64,000 nt of DNA from Rhodamnia argentea. Lineage: Eukaryota > Streptophyta > Magnoliopsida > Myrtales > Myrtaceae. The stretch covers positions 9,066,001 to 9,130,000 of the forward strand of contig NC_063152.1 in the NCBI RefSeq assembly GCF_020921035.1, given 5' to 3'. Positions 57,969-64,000 of this stretch are shown here, piece by piece (the stretch's first letter is position 1; each line of letters starts with the position of its first letter). A program made the position numbers and the translations under genes. Below the pieces are notes generated by a model that had not been told where the DNA came from, did not search any database, and was given only the letters and a program-made list of their open reading frames with translations.

Positions 57969-60329
57969 TCAGCTCACACTAAGTACTTTGAAAAGATCAG
58001 CGGTCTCTAGACGTTTTTGTCCATGTTGCGCATGCAAATCAGCCTTGATAAACATCTTCTCCAGCTCAAGTGTACCACCAAGGAGAAACTTAATCAGGGC
58101 CAGCAGATGTTTCGACCCAAAACTATTAGCAAAACCGATGATCTCCACTCTCTTGAGATGTTTTGCCAAACATTGAAAGTTTCCCTTCCATGAACGCAAA
58201 AGATCTTCTTCGTCAAAGTTAAAACGTGCTTCAGATTCTTTGTCAACCCCAAACTGCACATAGTTAACCATTTAAGAAACTTACTTCAAATTTGATGCGG
58301 ATCCACGAAAAAAAAAGCCTCACTAAAATGTGAAAAAAAAAAAACAACTTTCATTAGTCCATCTAAGATGATAGTTCTAGTTCATATCGAGTACTAATGA
58401 ATTTGAACTCTTAAATATGTCTACACAATGAAACATCTTCTCTTTCTAGGTACTTATCGCTAACCTATTAGTTCAAGATCTTAACGCTGCATGGCAGCAA
58501 AATAAAAGAACCTCCAGTGTGAAACTGCAGTTACTTCTATTTTTTTGGGTCAAGACACTGTAGTAACTTCAGGACATGACCTAAAACAGCCTAAGGTGGC
58601 CCTGCACAAATGTAGATTATGCTGACTAAGTTACTTTCAAATTTCAGTTGTTGGAATAAGTAAGGGTTCGAGATCGGTCATCTTTATGTGCTTCTAAAGT
58701 TTTAACTCACTGTTTAAACATTCATGTATAGAGGAAGTTAGAACAAGAAGCGAATTGAAAATATCATACTGAGGGAACATACTTTCAATAGGGAGAGGCC
58801 AGTCAGATGTATGACTAATTTTTCTAGGCACAGGGAGCTTTGTAGCATGTACGCTATGCTAGGAAGGTCCCATTGACAAACTCGTGCGCGTAGTATCAGA
58901 TTCTGACAATTTGACAATGGAGATAGCACTCCTTTCATCTCCAACACGGACAGAATCTACGCACATTAAACAAGCAAAATAGAAAAATTAATTAGTATTT
59001 ATTTTCCTGTTTAACTTGAATAAAGAATAACAAAACATCCTTTGACCCTGTCTCCCAATCGGAAAAGGACCTGTAAGGATACTAAAGGAGAAATGAACAT
59101 ATGAATCTCTTTAGGAATCGAGACTATTTACATAAAACTTGTGACACTTGAAGGATCTGTTAATTCTAGTAGTTTCACTTGAGACAGCAAACCACGTTAT
59201 TGACTGAAGTTTCCAAGAAAATCCATCCATTGCCTCTGTAAAATATTCTGAGAATACTATTCTGTAAGATTATTATGGAACAGCAGCCTAGTGTGATGAG
59301 AGAGTAAGACTAATCACGGACATCATTCAACACGAGCACATCTTATAAAGGTAAAAAGTACTGAGCTGGTACCTGCAAACACCAACCGCCAATGGTGATC
59401 TTAGGAACTTTGCGTAGCTTCTCAAGAAGTTTCGTTAGCAAATCACAGCACATCCTCATGTGACCAGGCACATCAAAATCTATCTTGGCTTCGACCAAAG
59501 AAGATATATCGTCAAGTCTGAACACGGAAGAAAGACGACCTGATACACGCAACGACAGCAAATGTGGAGCCCAAATTTTCTCCGTGTTAGAGAACCTGTC
59601 GCCGATGAGCACCAACTCTTTCACACTCGTCGAATCTATGATAATGTTCTTCACGCCCCTGCACCAATGTAACTCAAGAGACTCTAAAACAGGACTTCCC
59701 CTGACAATTCTCTCTAGGACATCATCACTCAACTCTGAATATTCGATCAACAGGACCTTAAGACAAGGCCACCTAATGGTAGTACTCAACGAAAAACAGC
59801 ACAAACCAACTTCCAGGCGCACCAACCAGCTCAAGCAATACAAGAACGGCGGCAGTTTATACAAGAACTGCAGCCCAGTAATCAGAAGCAGGCGAAGATC
59901 CTCCACGCGGCACGCCTCCGCGAAGCGGAGCCAGAGGTCGAGCTTGGGGCGGCAGGCCTCGTCGTACTTGAAGTGGGTGATGTGGAAACTCTTCACCGAG
60001 GGCGAGGTGCACCGGATCAGGACGCTGTCGACAAGGGACAGGAAGTCAAAGGTGTAGGTGCCGTGATTGCGACGCCGGAGTCCATGGAAACCATGGAAAA
60101 CGAGGTGGTTGGTGGTGGTCCAAGTGGACCGCCACCGCTTGGAGAGGACGCTGGTCTTGACGACGTCTTCGAGCAGAAGGAATGAGAAGATGCAACAGAT
60201 CACGTCGTCTGGCAAGGCGCCAATGAGATCCCTAGGCCTCAAAGGAGGAGCTTGGTTTCCTTCGGTGCGACTCGGCCGGTCGCTGGAGGATTTGCGGTGG
60301 ATGGCGCCGTGGACGTTGGCCCCCGCCAT
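57969..60329 (-). CDS. F-box/LRR/FBD protein, locus FBD-4, C-terminus shortened
   Basis: Exons 60329-59373 (957 bp), 58956-58783 (174 bp), 58253-57969 (285 bp to the first stop); 471 residues. Start MAGANVHGA chosen by similarity to FBD-1 and FBD-3. F-box DLIGALPDDVICCIFSFLLL, then VVKTSVLSKRWRSTW; LRR-like TIRWPCLKVLLIEYSELS, GSPVLESLELHWCRGVKNI, WAPHLLSLRVSG; FBD FQCLAKHLKRVEIIGFA, LELEKMFIKADL. After FKVLSVS a TGA (57969-57971) replaces the Arg codon present in paralogues; the frame remains open behind it (NVLSYRRASQNAEVIF), so 26 residues are lost from the end. All splice sites are sound. It may still make a working adaptor, since most of the FBD domain is retained, or be an early pseudogene. 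Confidence 0.82.
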
Positions 60330-61480
60330 GGATTTGAAATTCTGGGGTTTCCGCGGATGTTCCCCCGAGCTTTCCAAGGTTTTTGCTTTTTCTTTTTTCT
60401 TTCTACCCTTTCCCTCTTTATTCTAATTTCTGCAAAACTCAATTTGATTAGATCAATTAGTTATTGATTCGATTTGGAATATATATTTTTTCCTCTTCGA
60501 TCCGATTTCCTATCCTTTTTTAAAAACGCTGTCTTATCCTTCAATTTTTTTATACTCATTCCATTTTTAGGCTGAAAATTTTCTTTATCGGAAATTTTCT
60601 CTTTCTAGTTATTTATGCAAGCATGACTGAATAATGAATCTGATTGCAAAAAAAAATTAGAAGATTTCAATGGAAGGAGGAGTAAAATTAAACTTATGCT
60701 TAGAGAAAAAAAATGTATTAAGAAATCGACTTACGTGATACACTAACTCATTCGATATTTTCTTTATTTTTTCATCCCCTTATAAATGTGTGTTTCTCAA
60801 ACATCTAGGATAAAAAGATTCTTAATTTTGGCTTGGTATGCTCCTCGCTATTTTTGAGTTAGACAAAGGTTAAATGCACACCTCTCACCCTTTGATTTGC
60901 GATATGAAATAACATCGAATTAACAGTAACGATTTTGTGAATATAAAACTAAACTCAGAATGAATACGGGAGAGATATTTTTTATTTGATGTGCAGGATA
61001 ATCTAAGAATAAAATTAGCAAGCTTGAAACTCTTTTAATTAGTTTAACTACGTGAAGATTAAATCCTAATATTATAATGCTGTTTCTTCGAATTATAAAT
61101 TTGATATGTAACTTACAAGTTACTCGCATCTAATTATAATCATAAAAGTAAGATTAGAACTATAATGCAATATCCGATGATTATAAGTCGGTCAAGAATT
61201 ATTACGACCTTTTAATATAAATTCTATCAAATTACTTTTAATGAGTGTCATAATACAAATCATGAACTATTAGTAGTTTTTGCAATAAATTATTATTTAC
61301 CCAGTATAATAAAATTCCCATTATTTAATTATGGCACTTAACATCTTCATTATTTGTGTTTAATAATCAAGTCATCTTATAATTTAATTTTCACTTAATT
61401 GAGTATTCTAAAATCCTAGTCTGGTTGCTCATCTACTGAGCATCATGCACTAGCTAACCGTAACATTAAATTAAAACGAA
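60330..61480. other. Spacer upstream of FBD-4
   Basis: Promoter side of FBD-4 (60330-60430, pyrimidine-rich on the plus strand), then AT-rich sequence. No gene or structured repeat recognised. Confidence 0.5.
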
Positions 61481-61682
61481 GGCTCTGTATGTTTAGTTAA
61501 AAAAGAATGATTTGTAAAATATTTTCTTGAAAAATAATAACTTTTATCTCTCGAAATAATTAATCAATAAAAAATAGTTTCGTATGGAAATATTTTGCAT
61601 TTATCATTTTGCAAACAAGAAAAATGATTATTTTGAGAGAAATATTTTTAAACTATTTATTTTTTGCGAAACAAGCAGAATC
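61481..61682. mobile_element. MITE with GGCTCTG... terminal inverted repeats
   Basis: Ends GGCTCTGTATGTTTAGTTAA and, on the complement of the other side, GATTCTGCTTGTTTCGCAAA; internal AAATATTTT/AAAATATTT and a central palindrome ATTTTGAGAG. About 200 bp, non-coding. A half copy is at 33627-33790. Confidence 0.6.
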
Positions 61683-62550
61683 TAAATTAAAATGTTATAA
61701 TAGTTACCCTATAACCAATCGTGTATGTTAGATTCTTATTCTTGAATCTACCCGGCACCCATTAGATCATGCATGCTCGCTTTTAGGTCTCTAAAGACTC
61801 CCTTGTTTTGACAAATTACATGTTGAGTTCATCAATAATAGGCCTAAAAAAATTTAGCAAATCTCATAATTTTTTATGAGATTTTTTTCCTTAAAATTAC
61901 TGAGTAAGTCCTAAAACTGTTCCATTGACGCGCTTGAGCGCGAAAACTCACATTTCGTGCATTTAAGCCCTCAAACATTCAACTTGGATGCACAATTTTT
62001 AACCTTTTCTATTCTTTTAATATCCCACGACTATTAATTTAAAAAATCTCACCCGAACATCCGGCAAAACTTGCCGGAGCTAATGGAAAGACTAATGATT
62101 AAAAATCGAACCCCGAAATACTGATTAGTTCCGATTACAACTTTCTTGCCGGGAAAAAACCAAACTAAACCACAAAAAGGGTTATGTTAAAATTCCACTT
62201 TATCTTCTTTTGGGTAGCACAGAAGTACTCCAAGTTCGAGTCTTTGAAATCAAACGCGACCGAATTATGAACAAATTTTCAAACAGAGAAAGCTGAGCAA
62301 TATCTCAACCAAAACATCCCTTTGATATGTCAATAATTCACTGCTATTAACCTCCTTCCTTGAGTAGGTTCATATTTACAAATGATCGAGTTTAAATCAG
62401 GAACATGTTAAAAACCTGATACTGTCATAGTTCACGTAACTTTACTGTCAAAAGAGAGTGAATAAGAATGAGCAGCGTAGGGTGCAGGGCAACATACCCT
62501 TGCCATGAGATCAACCAAAACCGGGACTTTTGCGTGCTTTTATGAGACAC
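61683..62550. other. Spacer downstream of FBD-5
   Basis: AT-rich. 62195-62270 repeats the GGGnAGCAcAGAAGTACT flank seen at 30890 and 57330-57500. No coding signal. Confidence 0.5.
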
Positions 62551-63563
62551 CTATTCAAAAGGATAATCAAAGATAACCTCAGCATTTTTGGAAGCTCTTT
62601 GATATCTGAGTACGTTTCGGCTCGTGCCAAGTAGTTTCGACAGAACAGCAGCGTCATGGCATTTTTGTCCCTTGCATGTGGGCAATTCAGTCTTGATAAT
62701 CAACTTCTCCAGCACAAGTGCTTCCCCAAGAAGAAACTTAATCAGGGCGAACAGATGTTTTGACCCAAAACTATTAGCTCCAAAACCGATGATCTCAACT
62801 CTCTTGAGATGTTTTACCAAAAAGTCGAAGTTCTCCTTCCGTGATGGTAAAAAATCTCCTTCGTCAAAGTTAAAACGTTCTGCAGATTCTTCAAAGAGGT
62901 CAAGCTGCACAAAGATACCCCATTTAAAAAACTTACTTCACATTAGAAGATGATCCACAGGGAAAAAATTCATCTGCTAACTAAAATTTCAAACAAACAA
63001 CCATCATTTGTCCACCGCACATGCTACTTAGTTTTACTTTATATGCAGTACAGATCAATTTGAGCCCTTAAACTCGTCCATACCATATAACATCATCTCT
63101 CTCGAGGTGCTCATATTAGTTCAAGATCCTAATGTACATGGCAGCAAAAGAACCTTCTGTACATCAATGCAGGTTACTTTAAGACATGAACAACAACAGC
63201 TTAATATTGCCCTGTACAAATGTTGAGTTGACTGACAGAGTTATGGGCAATTTTCAATTGCTAAAATAAATACAGAGTTTGAGACTGATCATCTTTTTGT
63301 GCTTCCAAAGTTTTAAATCACTGTTTAAACATTTGTGCAAGAAAGAAGACAGCAGAAGAAGTCAACTGAAATATCATAGCAAAGGAGCAAACCTGAAGGG
63401 GGAGGTCAGTCAGGACTATGTCTAATTTTTCCAGGCACTGTGAATTTTTTAGCAAGTATGCTATCCCAGGAAAGTCCCATTGGCTAACTGGCCCATGTAG
63501 TATCAGGTTCTGACATTTGAAGAATGGAGAAGGCAGTCCTTCCAACTCCAAAAGGGACAGAAT
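62551..63563 (-). CDS. F-box/LRR/FBD protein, locus FBD-5, exons 2-3 (exon 1 outside window)
   Basis: Exon 2, 63563-63393 (171 bp): ILSLLELEGLPSPFFKCQNL, SQCLEKLDIVLTDLPLQ, donor CAG/GTTTG. Exon 3, 62904-62551 (354 bp): LDLFEESAERFNFDEGDF, FDFLVKHLKRVEIIGFGA, LVLEKLIIKTELP, ending FDYPFE. Both exons are open and correctly phased with the paralogues, though exon 2 is one codon shorter. The F-box exon should begin beyond 64000, since intron 1 is over 400 bp in FBD-4. Presumed SCF adaptor if exon 1 is sound. Confidence 0.8.
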
Positions 63564-64000
63564 CTAAGCAGCGAGCAAGCAACAAAGAAAATATAATTAA
63601 TATTTCTTTTCCTGTCTTACATGAATAAAGAATAACAAAATTACGGTCCATCCGGACAATCTATCCTTTGATCCTGTCTCCCAGCCGGGAAAAGAGCGAT
63701 AGGAAACCACAAGCGGAAATAAAAGTGAATCTCTTTACGAATCGACAGTATTTACATATGCTTCTCATGTAAACTTGTGATCTTTGAATGATCTGAAAAT
63801 TCTATTAGTTAGTCCCATGAGACATCAAACCTCGTTACTGACGGAAGTTTCCAAGTGAATCTGTCCATTGCTATTTTAAAATAATATGAGAAATCTCTGT
63901 AAGATATATTATCGAACAACAGCAAAATGTGACAAGAGACCATGATTTGGTTCTGCCAGCCTAAGATGACTAGATCCATTATTCTGTCATATTTCCAGAT
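63564..64000. other. Intron 1 of FBD-5, running off the window
   Basis: Collinear with FBD-4 intron 1 (shared GATCCTGTCTCCCA, GAATCTCTTTA, GAATCGA, CTTGTGA). No other feature seen. Confidence 0.6.

Overview
The window is plant nuclear DNA, most likely from a woody eudicot. The evidence is a TIR-NBS-LRR type resistance-gene exon, an F-box/LRR/FBD gene cluster, a plant L1-type LINE, Ty1/copia and Ty3/gypsy chromovirus elements, and intron-split genes in AT-rich spacers. GGCCTCGCC-rich and foldback repeats recall Myrtaceae (Eucalyptus-like) genomes, but that is an impression and not a demonstrated assignment.

Layout. 1-4.26 kb: 5' part of a minus-strand L1 LINE, running off the left edge, nearly intact. 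5.16-19.98 kb: a Ty1/copia element (280-bp LTRs, 5-bp target duplication ATATG) interrupted by a much younger Ty3/gypsy chromovirus (2.6-kb LTRs, 5-bp duplication CTTCA). 20.4-21.5 kb: an orphan NB-ARC exon of a TNL resistance gene. 22.8-24.6 kb: a broken hnRNP U-like SPRY/P-loop gene. 25.7-63.6 kb: a duplicated district in which a WD40 gene of the telomerase Cajal body protein 1 (TCAB1/WRAP53) family occurs three times (one with all 14 exons, two partial, all broken), interleaved with at least six F-box/FBD loci and further scraps. Only one FBD locus (46.1-48.3 kb) reads as fully intact. One (58.0-60.3 kb) is intact except for a stop 26 codons before the paralogue-like end, and one (62.6-63.6 kb) runs off the right edge.

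The spacers from 30 to 56 kb are invaded by a family of long inverted-repeat (foldback) elements. Their arms are built from AT-rich subunits of roughly 60 bp around a 'GTGACACATTTACCC' core. One of them carries an intron-containing fragment of a mitochondrial complex I gene (NDUFB8/ASHI-like). Near 54.4-56.6 kb the arms of a large inverted duplication also contain F-box gene remnants. This is the least ordinary part of the window.

Functionally, the likely products are one intact FBD F-box protein (presumed SCF ubiquitin-ligase substrate adaptor) and perhaps one slightly shortened one; everything else is mobile or decaying. Coordinates of exons were set by hand from splice signals and comparison between the paralogues in the window, with no database search.
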